Shown in pieces: positions 23,009-35,609 of a stretch of 64,000 nt of DNA. This stretch comes from Laccaria trichodermophora. Taxonomy: Eukaryota > Basidiomycota > Agaricomycetes > Agaricales > Hydnangiaceae. The translations under genes were made by a program, and so were the position numbers. The stretch lies in assembly GCA_018417955.1 (NCBI GenBank), contig JACTVC010000010.1:62001-126000 (forward strand), read 5' to 3'. Numbering within the stretch: position 1 is the first letter of the stretch; the number at the start of each line of letters is the position of its first letter. The notes below the pieces were generated by a model. It was not told the DNA's origin. It searched no databases and worked only from the letters and a program-made list of their open reading frames with translations.

Positions 23009-25184
23009 AATCCATGGCTACGGATGGTGACGGAGCAATGTTGTCCGTGCATCCTCGAAAAGCAGTGCGTGATGACGGTTGTAGGCAAGATTGATCATGA
23101 GTGATGGTGAAAAGCTGTGATAATGATCGTACTGTTAAGCTGGAGTCGGCAAGGGTTCTACCAGGCTAGCCTAAGGACACACCTAGAACCTTCTCTTCTC
23201 TGCCATTGTAAATCCTATCGGCCCAGAATCCTCGTAAACTTGCTTGTAAAACAGATGCCTTCGGGCTTCGCTTGCTCTGCCCGCAGTTCTCTGTGACGTC
23301 GATAGCACGCGTGGTGCACAACGTGTCGTTCTATGGAGGAGATAAGCGGGATGTCGACGTCTTCTGCGTGCTCAAGGTTTGGCGAAACCAGCGGAACACG
23401 GAAGACGCACAACATGAACCGCGCCACGGTACCTTCAAACACACCTTATGTCCCGTTCTCAATCATGGGATTGGCTTAGTCTTCCCTCACAGAGCGACTT
23501 CGACCTCAGCGCCTGACCCGAATGCTGGCATTTAGAAGATCCAGCTTTGGCGCAAACTCAGGAGGTGGCCATCGATCTTATGGACTCATTATGGTTTCTT
23601 TCGTAGATTGTTTTTGTCGTCGACGTCGTAACTTCTTGGTCATACTGGCCGAAGACGAGAAGCATCCTTACTGTAACACGTGTATGAGGAATGACGGTGA
23701 CTGCAATGGTACGGGTACCACACGGCGCACTCCGTATGGAGCCCAATAACGTCAAAAATTATCTGTTCATCATTCGTTGGGCTGCTGGGACATGACCTGC
23801 CTTCTGTGATTTCCTCGTCGACTTCTAGTCTTGCGGATCCATCTTCTAGTGCACATCTTTCAACTATCACAACACGGATCGTCATTCTCCGACGCTAGCC
23901 AACATAATGCGGCTCGCCTAGCCAGAATCACCCATACCCGCAAGCAGGTGCTCTCTTTCTACCAGTACGACCCACTAGAACGTCCGGGCCGGGGTATAGG
24001 CTCAATAAAATCATTATTGAGTACGTCTACTGTGACTGAATTCCATGATTTCATCAAGAGCAGGTTTACTAGTAAAGGGGGTGGATCATGCAGATCTACG
24101 ATACGTGCATACTTACTCGACTTTGACTACCTGCTCGGTCGTTCATCCCCGTCGGTGACTCTTTGTGTCTGTCTATCTTTTGGATGATCAATAGCGATAA
24201 TGCCGTATTACAAGCTTGTGGCGCGGACGTCCGGTCCTGTGAAGTGTAACGCTTGACGAATTGTTTCACGATATATGGTATGAATCTAATCTTTCATCGT
24301 CGTGCTACGCTCGGGATTATTTTCGCCGTTTTACTGGTGACTGGTGGATCTGAACAGGATTCACTTGGCCGGCCAGTGCTTAAATTTCTGTCAATCTCGG
24401 AGTGCAAAGACCCGAGACGCACAGAGCCCTCTAGTAGACCCGACATTGATTCCGCCTGGAGTCGCGCTTACGTCTCTGGCCCGTCGGCATTTGGGCATCC
24501 CGACCTTTGTGTGGAGGATCGGCTTGATCCGGTGATGATGAAGCTGGCGAAGATTTATTTTATTTTTATGCTCTCGACCTGAGCCAGTCTTGTTCATGCG
24601 ACTTCTACGAATTTTTTGTTCTCGGAGGTCGATCTGACCTGTGCGTTCATGTGACCGCCCTTGTCGATCTGTAGACCTAAACTCCTCGATCTTCAGCTTG
24701 ACGTCGACCTGAAGATCGACATTGTTGCTGGTGAAGGATGATACTTTTCGATCTAGTAGGACTGAATATGTTCGATAAACGTATCCTTTGCGGCTTGGGT
24801 TTCGTCTTGACTTTGCATTTTTTTTACTCGAGCTTTGAGGTAAGCAGTAGCTTTCACGGAGCAACTATGAATCGTCTACATGCTTCCCAACGGCACAATC
24901 GGGATACAAGCCGCTTTTTACGACACCTATTCCTAGACTGTTGGGCTTAATCTACTTTTCAATTTGGTCCTTTGGTCTTGTCAAAAATACGGTCAAGACA
25001 CGCGACTTCAGAGGTCCTAGCTAGCGCTATCGACTCTTCTCCTAAGGGCGCGATTAAGGATCAGTTTCTGTTTGGTCTACGCCTCCTTGACCTACGTATT
25101 CTAATGAAAGGAAAATAAATCACTTGCGGATCAAGGTAGCTTCTAAAACCCTTGGAGTTTTTATTCTTCTCCACACTAAAAAAG
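23009..25184. other. Stretch without a supported gene
   Basis: About 2.2 kb of short overlapping frames on both strands with no agreement of start, splice sites and domain. A small motif related to GATCTTCAG / GTCGACCTGAAGATCGAC is repeated in both orientations around 24615-24725 and may be a weak hairpin. No gene was recognised. Confidence 0.4.
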
Positions 25185-25273
25185 CGTCACCTGAGCGATT
25201 CGAACACTCGCGGTCAAAGACCAACCGCTTTGCTGTTAGCAGGCGATCCCGTTAACCACTCCGGCAAAGTGAC
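25185..25273 (-). tRNA. tRNA-Ser(GCU) with a very short intron
   Basis: The minus strand folds as a class II cloverleaf. The acceptor arms are GTCACTT and AGGTGAC with discriminator G, the D-stem is CCG/CGG around a GAGTGGTTAA loop, and the T-arm is GAGTG-TTCGAAT-CGCTC. The long variable arm is GGTC-TTT-GACC. The anticodon stem pairs ATCGC with GCGGT, enclosing 14 nt beginning CTGCTAA. With anticodon GCT this leaves seven extra bases, best read as a 7-nt intron after position 37. No CCA is encoded, as expected. The long variable arm and GCT anticodon give serine (AGC/AGU codons). Confidence 0.88.
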
Positions 25274-25683
25274 AGTTGCAATTCTTTGGTTACATCCATT
25301 CATAAATACAATGGAAGGAGCTGCTGGCTTGTATCGAAGCTCATTCATCCTCTGGACTACCCGGTCACGCTCACGGCTTGCTTAATGAAGTCTAGGAGAA
25401 TCATTTACTCCAAAAACGCATTCATAGGTGCTCCCTTCGATCAACGCCAGCGTCATGGACAGTCCTAGTCAAGTCCTAGTCGATGTCAGTCATGAAGTGA
25501 GTCAAGCGGGAACAAATAACGCGTACACAAACGCGTTTAAGTAGTGACAATTCGTGACATTTAACAGGCCATGTCACACTCGAAATTTCGCTGTCTTTCG
25601 TCCTGACCCTTGGACACGGCCACCTGAGACAGACACTCTCCACAACTAGTTCACCCTCCAGCTCGCCGTTGTCGCCGTTCAGG

Positions 25684-28600
25684 ATGACTCTCCTTACACC
25701 ACCCAGCTCTTCTCACCGACTTGACAAGGAGAACTTCAAATTCACTGTCACCGCGCCGTTGCCAGGTCGCGTCGTCTGGTCGTCTCAGAACTCATACCAC
25801 TCTCTAACAACGCCACCCAAGCCCTGCGTCGCGTCCAGGGAGCGCCCCGTCAAGTCAATTCTCAAGAGACGGCAGGAAACTACTACTTTGCTGGCAGTGC
25901 CAGATGACAACACCAAGGAGCGAGAGGTGACCCCGGAGCCTGCGGATCCCCTGGTGAACCTAAGCTACCTGGAACATCCTGTTTCTATAATACTCAAAGG
26001 CGTCGACGCGTCGTTACGCGACCTTATTGAGGGGTATAGTGTGCTGGCGGTCCGACTTCGCACGTCCGTCACAGATTCCACCGACGCTGATGCGTCGTGG
26101 CCACTCTTCCAACCTCTGAGAAAAAATAGGGAGGCGTTTGTGGATGCGGTAGTGAGGGATCTTGGGAAGGCTCTAATCGACCCTGCAAGCGTGATGCCGA
26201 GCACAGAAGTTATGGATGGGTGGTTAGAGGACGAAGAACCGCTCCCCAAGTTTAGCCTCCCGTCACCACGGAGCAGTCCAGTGAAGAAACGCGGTATGTC
26301 GGCAGAACAAGCCAAGTACGCGCGTGACCTTGCCACGATGTGCCTCTCTGTTATCAGACTTCTTTCCGTGGTGCTCTCCACGCCTGCGATTTACAGTGTT
26401 TTCGAAAGTACGTTGTAAACCTTCACTTTCTGCCAGTTGATTAACGATGTCGTTATAGCGAAGGATTTGCAGACGATGTTGACCTCAATATTAGCAATCC
26501 CCCTTGCTGACGAACTGCCCACACCAAACGCACGAAAGACACGCGCACTGGCCATTTGGCTTCTTCAAGTCCAACGACTCCCATCTGATGTTCTCCACCC
26601 GGCTGGAGATCGTATAGCGTATGCGCTTCGACGTGGCATGGATGGCGAACTTGGCAAGGAAGGAAAGAAAGGCTCCGCTAATGATGGCCTCAAGGTGCAT
26701 ATATCCGGCTCTTGCCTCCTATAACCCACTGATATTTTTGCCTTTTAGGCTGTCCACGACCTGTCTATATTCCTGCCCACCACATTTGTTCCATCCTTTA
26801 CAGAAATTCTACCATCAATCCTTTCCAACCTCCTCGCACCCACACTCGCCTTGCGGATACAAGCATGCCACGCTCTGGGAGGATTCGTTCTAGGCGCCAT
26901 TTCCATACCACAATCCCATCATCACACGCGTATAGCCAATATAATTGCTGATCATCTTACCACCATCCCTGTGACGCCAACCAAGAAATCACCGAGCAAG
27001 CTTTCAGAGGCACCTATCGTTCGAACCCTTCGAACGACCATGGTTGCTGTGGATCCTACCAATGTCGCCCAAGGTCCAGTATGGGCTATCAGCGTTTTGT
27101 CTTGCTTTGTCGTTCTTCTTGGCTCCAAATTATACACAAACCAGAAACTCGGCAGATTGGTCTGCTCGCTGCTCACCCTTGCCAGCGCACACAAGAAGAG
27201 CACTGTCCGTGGCCTCTTGTGTGTTGCATGGCGTGTCGTAACCTGGGCGTATGCTGCACCGCCTTTGCCCCTAGTGATGGGGGAAGAATCTGAAGTCGAG
27301 GAAGGCAACGAGGTCGTCAGGCCAGAAACTTTGTCCAAAGAATCACTGTGGAGGATCCTAGTGACTGTTGTTGACTGTCAAGCAGGCGTAGCGACAATTG
27401 CTGCCCTCATGGCAGACGAGTCCGAAGAAGGCCTACATAAAACTTTTCACGTCCTCGTCGCAATGATCAATAAAGCTGGGAAAACATGCGGCGACGCTGT
27501 TGCCGTTCTTCAGCATTTACTCAGCTTCGAATCTCGACCCCGCGAATGGAATATCAATAATTTGATTCCGGAATCTCTCTTCTCTTCAAACCCTGGGCTT
27601 CTTACAGCCGACTTCAAAAACCTGTCCACTGCCGTTCAGCCTCTTCTCCAACAAGTGCCGACTATCGATGATATCAGGTGTTTAACGAAGGAGGAAATTG
27701 CGATGGGTTGGGTGTTTGATGGCCTTATTTCGGTCTGGTGGACGGCACTGAATATGCTCGAAATGGACGACGAGGGTTTGCCGGTAAGTCTGTTCACAGT
27801 TTCTTATAACTGTTCAGCTGATAATATGTTTAGAATGAGCTTGTATACATATGGAAAACTCTGTTGAAAACGACAGTGGCTGTGCTTCAAGGTAAGTTTT
27901 CGATTTTTTTTTTTGCATCAGGATCAATCTTAAGATTATCATCTTTCCTAGAATCCGAGGATATTGAGGGCATAGCTGCCTTTGGGCGTCGCGCCGCAGG
28001 GATCCTGACCGAAATCCTTAGAAACCCTAAGCTTAACTTTACAGTGAAGCCCGCGTCACCTGGTGTTGAGAAGCTGATATCTCCTATTAAATTCGGCACC
28101 CCCGTCCGTGACGATGTCAAACCAGGCAGCTGTACCAATGGCGAACACAAAGCAAGAACAGTTCAAAAACTGTGGAGAACAATGCGGACTTTGTTCCCTC
28201 TTGCGCAACTTGGCGATGCTGGAGAACACCTGCTCAAGTCGCTGGTGGATAATGAGAGGGAGCTCGTAGATCCTTTGAGCGAGGGTAATGCTCGTGTGGT
28301 TTGGGCATCTTTATGCACGGATGTCCTCAGCGTCTGTGACGTAGACTCGATGCGGGACTTCTGGGGTTGTGGAGAGGGCGGGAGGAAGTGGGACTGGACG
28401 AGTGAAGACAAGGAAACTGTTTGGAAGACTTGCGCCGAAAAGTGGAAGAAGGTTCAAGGCCATTGGGAAGCAGGTGTCGTTTTGCTTGGTGTGCCATTCA
28501 CGTATGTCTTGTCGGTGCTGAGAAAGAGGAAGAATGCTGATTGTCGCCTACAGGGATTCCAGTCAATGGGGCTTTAGAACCGAAGACGATGCCCAGTGGG

Positions 28601-30563
28601 GAGAGCTCCTCGAACAGGTGATCAGCAAGGCGTACGACTACGGCCTGGATTCCCAGACTGTCCTCGACAATATTACGGCTTTCATCTCGGCCAACCAAGC
28701 GCCGACCAGTGGACTCTCCTCGACGCGCGCGGCGGAACTGCTCATTTCTCATCTGGACATTGTGGAAGCGCGCGAGATCCCAGAGCTCCTCGTCGAGTTC
28801 GTCAACGACACTATGCGGTCGACCTATCCTCCTGAACCGAGGAACAAGCCCTTGTCGTTGTGGCTTGTGAGAAGTATTACCCAGATGATCACTGATTGTC
28901 CTTTGGAGTTGTGCCTGCGGATGCTGGGGATTCTCCAGGAAGGCTTGTGCTTGTGGTTGTCCGATGAATATGAGTGCTGGTCGATGGATGAGCTGGATTA
29001 CAATGTAAGTTTGATATTAAAATAGTCTGTTCGCGCGCCTAATTGATTGTCTCCTTTTAGATCATCCCCCTGTACCAATTCCTCTTGAACAAGGTTCGAG
29101 GGCTCCCACAGGATATTGCGACTCTTGAGGTTTTGGCACCTATCCTTGATTCAGTGTTTTCCGGTCGTACGATGCCGCCTGCTGCTGCCGAGGCGTTCAA
29201 CGAATATTGGCAATTTACATATGCCAACATGCCAGTCCCGGAAGCAGGTTGGCCACAAAAGATCCTCCACTGTCTCGGATTGGAGGAGGATGCCTCAAAA
29301 CGCGCGCCTTCTGATTCAGAGCGTTCACTTACATTGTCTCCAGTAGCCCCCATCCTTCCCCCAAGCACTCCTCTACTTTCTGCATCATTTGATCTACAAT
29401 CACCTCGACGACCTCGCAAGCCTCTCACCACCTCTTTCGAAACCTTCCCTTTGCCTATGCGCTCGCCCGAATCCCCTATGCGTCGACGAAGTTCGTCTTC
29501 CGTCCACCCCACCACCCCAAAACGAACCCCCTTATGCTCCATCTCCAATCATTCAGGCAGTTCTCCTGCGAAACGTAGGAGGATTGGCGATGCAGACGAA
29601 GAGGAGAGCGCTAACAAGGAAAACGCGTCTCCTCGCTCACAATTGTCAGCTACTCCCGTTACAGTGGTTGAGAAAATTGCCGCTTTGGGGCTCAGCTTAC
29701 AACCCCTCAGCTCGAAGAAGCGGCTTTTCGCGGATGAGGGGATTGCTTGTTCCGATTCAGATGCGAGTATCGCTGGCCCATCACCGACGAAGAAGCTGAA
29801 GCTTAGGGAAAGGATGTGTGCCAAGAATGTAACCCCGAAATCCAAGGGAGTGTCATCTAGCCTTGTTTCGCCACCAAGCAAAGAGAGCGAGGACGAGCGA
29901 TATGTGGAGAACTCTCTTCTCCCTTTGCCTAGCTTGTTGTTACCGTTTCCCATGCAGGCAACCAGCGATCAGGATACCAGTGAAGAAGACTCCTACCCTC
30001 CAACGCCCACGCCTGTCACCCGCAAAAGGATTTTTATGGATGCCGTGGTCGTACCCACCCTCCAGCAAGTTCTGCGGAAGAGGAAGTTGGAACACTCTCA
30101 GAGTTTTGAATCATTGATGACTGCATCATCGTCATCGGACCGACTGCCCTTCCCTACTCGCAAGACACCGCGGATCATGAAGAGGGCCGTCAGCGATATC
30201 ATCCCCGCCGCTTTGGGGAAGAGGAGAAGGAGCAGTGATTCGGATCCTTTCCTTGTCATTTCGTCGACGTCGGCTCCTCTCCCTGCGTTACGTGTGACAC
30301 AGAGTGTACGTCCGATGATGAGGACGTATTCATTGCGTTCTCAGAAAATGGCTTCCAGTGATGATGACCCTCACGTTGGACAAGTCACCCCGAGCTATCT
30401 TATGTCTTCCACTATGGTGCGCAAGCGCAAGCTTGAACATGGCCCGACGATGGAGGATGTTTTCGCTTCTGAAATGCCTGGAAGTGATGATTCCGTTGCG
30501 AGCCTTGAGTCTCCGACTAAGGATATGACGGCGAGGAGGCAGAGAGTTGCCCTTCAATGGTAG
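25684..30563 (+). CDS. Rif1-like telomere/replication-timing protein A
   Basis: Seven exons (25684-26407, 26459-26694, 26749-27783, 27834-27891, 27952-28501, 28554-29004, 29061-30563) give an exact 1518-residue frame. Residues about 85-1050 are alpha-helical repeats of the Rif1 N-terminal type, for example LRDLIEGYSVLAVRLR, PNARKTRALAIWLLQVQRLP and LALRIQACHALGGFVLGA. The C-terminal third is disordered, Ser/Pro-rich, with several basic patches (KRTPL, KKLKLRERM) and two RKRKLEH motifs. Near the N-terminus are two PP1-docking motifs, RVVW (29-32, RVxF class) and SILK (58-61). Rif1 binds telomeric or heterochromatic DNA and brings protein phosphatase 1 to oppose DDK at replication origins. The start at 25684 precedes TPPSSSHRLDKENF, with no upstream in-frame ATG. 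A second, divergent copy lies at 38-42.7 kb. Confidence 0.88.
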
Positions 30564-31096
30564 AATGTTCCTGTTGTTTCCCTCGTGCTGTTAGTTAGAT
30601 TTTATTTTGTATCATTATTGATTTGTGGATTGTATTATAGTCAATATACCTAGTCTGTCGTGGACGTCGACCAGCGTGGTTTTTGAGATTACTCTTATAT
30701 TAAGGAAATGCCCGGCTTTCGTGGGCGCATCTTTGGCTAGCCCTTCGGCGCCTAGGCGCTCTCTGCTCTTTTGTTGTAATTCTCCACCTAAGACCAACGC
30801 GCCTGGCTTCTCCTCATGTCATATGGCCACTAAATAATCACTCTTTCGGCACCTACACACTCTCTGCTCTTTTGTTGTTCTCCGGCTTTCATGTGTACAT
30901 GTTTGGCTCCTGTCCATTTTCTGTGCTCAAGCTGCCGAAGTGAAGCGAGGCATGTCTTGTAATTAAGTTAAGAAACCCCTTTCCGAGGCAATCGGGAAAT
31001 CCGAGTCCGCTCACGTTTGTGACTCACCTTGCTACTCTCTTCCACTTTGAACCTCGGTTGTACCCTGATAGACAATTCACTCACAACCTCGCTCCT
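30564..31096. other. Intergenic stretch
   Basis: Terminator region of Rif1-like A and promoter of the next gene. A phrase close to TCTCTGCTCTTTTGTTGT occurs twice (about 30760 and 30860), a small local duplication. No gene. Confidence 0.5.
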
Positions 31097-31945
31097 ATGG
31101 CAAATTTAAATCGCTCTGCGAAATCTGGGAATGATTGGTCAACGAATGAATTGCTCGCGTATAACATCACTGTTCAGCATGAAGACGTCGTCGACTTCTT
31201 CGGACATGAACTTGGCTCAATCGACCATTTTGATTCCAACCTCTTCTCCTCCGCTGATCCCACTCTTGCTGTTGATTTTTCCCAGGAAACCTATCGCTTT
31301 CTTGCGTACCTTGATCTGGCAACGCGTGCAGATGCTGGGCTGGAGAATGACACCGTTGAGTTTGCGAGAAGTGTTCTTCAAGTTACGGGTTTCGACCAAA
31401 GAGGCACGGTCCTTCGCGCGCAATACAATATTCCTTTCACCATCTGTGGGGATCGTCATCAAGTCGCCAGATCCGACGTGTGTCTTGTTTCCCTCAACTC
31501 AATCATTCTTCTTGCCGTTCAGGCTGATAAGGCGAGTAATCCCGAGCCTCAAATCATCGCAGAGGCGATTGCTGCCTTTCGACACAACAATCAGAAGCGC
31601 GTGGATCTCAAGCTTCCCCAACTCGATATGATGAACATTCCGTGTATTACAATGGTGGGAACACGGCCATTCTTTTACCAAGTCCCGGTTACACGGCAGC
31701 TTAGTGACTGTGTCGCGACTGGTGAATTCCTTTCTCAGCCGACGGTCGTTAGACGTTGTGGTCCGCCGGCCAGACGAAGAACCTTCGAAGGCATGGAAGT
31801 CCCAGATTATCGGCGAATTGCCCTACAGTACTACGATGCCTTCCGTGGTGTGGCGAAAGATTGTTGGACTACGTTCCTTGATGGTTGCAATCAATGCCCC
31901 CCACCCATGAAGGAGCTCAACAGCAAACCAGGTTTGCGAGGATGA
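31097..31945 (+). CDS. Uncharacterised fungal protein, possible PD-(D/E)XK fold
   Basis: One exon, 282 residues, from ATG 31097. The open frame extends 26 codons upstream without an ATG. I do not recognise a named protein, but its style (SAKSGNDWSTNELLAYNITV at the N-terminus, IAEAIAAFRHNNQKR in the middle, a polar C-terminus) is that of a repeatedly duplicated family in Agaricomycetes. Around residues 127-165 there is SDVCLV, then hydrophobic strand residues and LLAVQADK, then a helix starting QIIAEAIAAF. This strand-strand-helix layout with D127 and K145 recalls the core of PD-(D/E)XK nuclease-like domains. The position where a catalytic Glu would precede D144-K145 is Ala143, so activity is doubtful. 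It sits directly upstream of a FunK1 kinase in the same orientation. The fold is an inference. Confidence 0.7.
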   Translation: MANLNRSAKSGNDWSTNELLAYNITVQHEDVVDFFGHELGSIDHFDSNLFSSADPTLAVDFSQETYRFLAYLDLATRADAGLENDTVEFARSVLQVTGFDQRGTVLRAQYNIPFTICGDRHQVARSDVCLVSLNSIILLAVQADKASNPEPQIIAEAIAAFRHNNQKRVDLKLPQLDMMNIPCITMVGTRPFFYQVPVTRQLSDCVATGEFLSQPTVVRRCGPPARRRTFEGMEVPDYRRIALQYYDAFRGVAKDCWTTFLDGCNQCPPPMKELNSKPGLRG

Positions 31946-32491
31946 ATCAGTGGTGATGAAACTGTTTCGACTATCATCTCTTTTGTGGTAATGTTTCAAA
32001 GCACATACATCCGAGTCTCTCCTAATAGTCAGCTTCGACATGAAGTGAAGTCGTACCTTAGTTCACAATCGTATGACGACTCACAGTCCTCCGAGTCGAT
32101 TTTTGATGTACACACCGTGATCCTACTGTTTCATAAATACTTGTGCAAATATCTAAACGAGCTGCCCAATATTGATGCTATGTCAAATTTAGCCCTCTCA
32201 TTCAAACAGAAGTACGAGTTTCAACAACAAATCAAATCAAGCGATGAGCTCAAGATGAGCGAGTCCGAGTCGCACTCACACGTGCTGAAACGCGAATGAG
32301 CTAACCCTAAACGAGACAGATATCTCCACGTAGTGGGAACAATGGTTGCTCTCAAGTTCGCTCAAACAGTGATTAAAGCCACCATGGCCAAGTCAGTGAC
32401 TCAGGACAACGCGTCCTTCATTGCTATACATTCTGTATTCAACTTTTGCTTGGTACGTACCCCAGTATGTCGGAACCGATAGTGGCTAACT
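31946..32491. other. Intergenic stretch; left edge of the FunK1 duplication
   Basis: From about 32310 the sequence matches the reverse complement of the DNA beyond the FunK1 pseudogene (about 53390 downward), including the short stretch ATCCACGT and the phrase around ATGGCCA...AAGTCAGT at 32383. An upstream coding exon in this part is possible but not supported. Confidence 0.5.
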
Positions 32492-34924
32492 ATGGCGCGT
32501 TTACCAGAGCCGTGTGAGGTTCACCTATGGAAAAGAACTTTCAAAGCTGAGCGCTGCGTACCAATCAACCTCTGGAAAAGAAAGTACGAGGACATGAGGA
32601 GACAGTTGGAGCGAGAGCTGAGAGGCCTATGGGTTGGGCCAATGCCTGCTCAAGAATTCATGGATGATTTTTTACCGGTCAGCGACATCAACCCAATGCC
32701 TAAAGTGCCAACAGACCTCATTCGAAGCTTGCCATCGACGGGAGACAAGACGATGCCGACCAAAATGGTGAGCGATATTTTTTTGAGCTGTAACGCACAT
32801 TTTTATAGGATGGATCAGGTGGAGATCGTACAACGCGCAGGACTGTTCCCTGGTCTGAAGCTCGTTGACACATCGAATCACCACGACAACAACGCAGACG
32901 ACCACAAGAAAATCAGGCCTGACATGTCTGCGTATCTCAGCAAGGTCGCCACCGCCAAGAACGTTACTCGATTCGAGGCGGAAGAATTAATGTTTGAGCT
33001 CAAGCCTCCTTCAGCACCGGCGCACCCATTCAAAGATCCCAAACCTACCGTGACTGCTCTGACAGAACACCCGTTCGAGACGAATACGGATGCCGGAATC
33101 TTGTGTCGAGGGCAGATCGCGTCATATTTCACAGAGTGGTTCAGTCGCCAGCATCGCACGCATGGGTTTTTGGTCTACGTTGCGAACGACGGGATGCGGT
33201 TTATCAGGGCCGACCGCTCTGGGCCGATCGTTTCTCGGTCATTTGACTGGCGACAGGAACCACAAACTTTCGCAGAATTTCTCTGGCGATTCGCTCACCT
33301 CACACCTGAGCAACGTGGACGTGACACAACCGTGCGTCCTGCCACACCACGCGAAAAAGGTCTGGCTCATCTCAATCTACGACCTTGGGAGCCCAAGAAG
33401 GAACGGCCCATCATCGTTCTCCAAGTACCTGAAGACGACCAAGGTGGATTCCGTGAGGTCATTGCTTGTGGAGCGATGGCCGACGCGGATTCGCTGACTG
33501 GTAGAGCAACGCGTGCTTGGCCGGTATACGACCTCAAGCTCAAGAAGGTCGTCTTTCTGAAGGATTCTTGGCGCTCCCTTGTGGTGGGAATGGAGAAAGA
33601 ATCAGAAATTCTTTCGGATCTCAATAAGGCAGGCGTGCGCAACGTTCCGAAGCTCATCTGCGGCGACGACATTGACGGTCACCTCACACTCACCCAAGAA
33701 TTCATTTCCAAGCCTTGGAACGCTGGCGGGACGGGGATCACCTCTCGCGCTCAACATCGCTTTCTCGAAGATTTTGTTGGCAAACATCTATGCCACTTTA
33801 CCTCATCGAAACAACTGATGCAAGCTGTTTATGATGCTTTTATCGGTATGCACTATGTTGAACATTTTAAGTTGTGATGGCAGCTAACGTCGCCTTTAGC
33901 TCATCAAGACGCATATGAAAAGTGCGGAATACTTCATCGCGACGTGAGCGGAAACAATGTTATGATGAAGGATGACGGAAGAGGAGTCCTTAATGACTGG
34001 GATCAAGCCAGAAGAGTTGCCGATATGGCCAGTGGTCCTCGACAGCTGTTCCGTTCAGTAAGTTAAATTTATCCATTCTGTGAGATTGCGCTAATGGGTA
34101 AATAGGGAACTTGCCATTTTATGTCAGTTTTGCTTCTCGAAAATCCGGATAAACTACAAGACCTTCAAGACGATATTGAATCCTTCGTCTATGTTGTTTT
34201 GTTTCACGTCCTTCGATATGTGAATCATACCCAAGTGCATAAGATCCATTCCATCATGGAGGAGATATTCGACGACTGCAAATTAGATGATCATGGCAAC
34301 TTTACAGGGGGGCGCGATAAGAGGTCTTTACTCTTCGATTCGGGGGAACTTGGTCTCGATTTTTCTGTCGTCGACAACACGCCCTTGCAACAATGGCTTC
34401 TGTTCGCATTCGAAGCAGCAGCAGATTGGCTGTCGTACGCGACGCTTCGGACACGCAAGTACCTTCGGGCTCGAGGGTTGCGGCGGACCATTATGAGGCA
34501 ACTGTATGAAGGCAGTTCGGATTCGGGGGTGGATCAACCTCAGCCCGATACTGCTGATCCCTCCGACGCTACCGTACATCTCATTTTTCATGACCATCGC
34601 AGGCTAGGGGCTATATGGCAATCCATTCTTGACAAAGGCAACTGGCCTCAAGACGATGGACCTGTTGATAACCTCTCAAAGTCGTCGCTTCTGAAACGTA
34701 CACGCAACGACGACCCCTTCGAACTTGACGTTGGATCTCCTCTCAAGAAACACCGGACAACTTTGTCCACCCCCCACGCGACTTCGGCACTAGCCCACAC
34801 ACCACTGCGAAATTTCATAGGTGGGGCGACTGTTCCAGCGTCACCCACACCTCCACGGTCCTCGATTCGGCTAAGTCGAAAAGCAGCTAGAAAATCTGGG
34901 TTATCTCTTGGAGGTGGTTATTGA
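32492..34924 (+). CDS. FunK1-type fungal protein kinase, intact copy
   Basis: Three exons (32492-33845, 33900-34057, 34106-34924) give an exact 776-residue frame. The N-terminal 300 residues carry the family pre-kinase region (QLERELRGLWVGPMPAQEFM, then PGLKLVDTS, RPDMSAYLS and FEAEELMFELKPP). The kinase region has an ATP-site lysine candidate in VVFLKDSWR, a catalytic loop HRDVSGNNV and the divergent metal-binding motif LNDWDQA in place of DFG, as is typical of FunK1 kinases. After the kinase comes a basic low-complexity tail with SPLKKHR and RLSRKAARKSG, probably nuclear targeting. FunK1 genes are strongly expanded in multicellular basidiomycetes; substrates are unknown. A second, degraded copy lies inverted at 50.9-53.2 kb. 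The start at 32492 is the first usable ATG; a short extra 5' exon is possible. Confidence 0.9.
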
Positions 34925-35609
34925 AAAAGCATCTGAAATTACTCATCTACTCGCATTGCATTTGTCATTATCCATGTAATATAACCTCCTACACTATATC
35001 CTGACCACTTATATCTAATTTCAGTGAACCACGAGTAAGTTCTATTGATTGTACGTAGCACCATTTGCTAGTATGTAAAAATTAAATCTGGCCCTCTTAT
35101 CACGGAAGTGCGAGTTTTCAACTCAAGCACTGATGTCACACAACCAAAAAACCAAAACAACAACACTATGACTACAACGACGAGCGAACGTTTACCACTA
35201 CAAAAAGAATCGATTAGGAACAAAGGCTTAGGGAAGGCTGCCGTTGAGGATCTGAGCGAGCACCGAGGTCAGTATTCAATGTCGAACGGACTAGGCAGGT
35301 GATGTATTGAGATCAGAGGATGTACGGCGACAAAGACCCGACAAAGACTGCTTACTTGGACACGCGAGTACGCGAACCTCGAAGGCAACTCTTAACGTTG
35401 CCCGCACGCGGACCGGTTTCCTCGGTTCTCGCCGCTCGGATAAGCCAACATCTTTACGTGACATTTCTCGATGGAGCCATCGTGATCGGAATCAGGTCGT
35501 CATATCGGACTGAATCCAGCGACCAAGTTCCCTGCTGGGTAAAAGATTATAATAAAGGTAAGCGTCAGCACTTTGAGCGCCCATCACTCCTCCTTTCACT
35601 CCCATATTC
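34925..35609. other. Intergenic stretch; right edge of the FunK1 duplication
   Basis: The first about 90 bp match the region beyond the FunK1 pseudogene stop (reverse complement of about 50860-50940). The rest is the 5' flank of the cyclopropane synthase gene. Open frames at 35108-35628 have no domain and I do not support them. Confidence 0.5.

Noticed and set aside
23272..24582. A chain of open frames suggesting a gene between 23.2 and 24.6 kb
   Set aside because: Frames lie on both strands, lack consistent splice sites and show no domain.
32762..32810. Possible 41-nt intron in FunK1 exon 1 (GTGAGC...TATAG)
   Set aside because: Removing it shifts the frame and ends the protein within about 20 codons; reading through keeps the conserved frame, and the duplicate has no matching acceptor.
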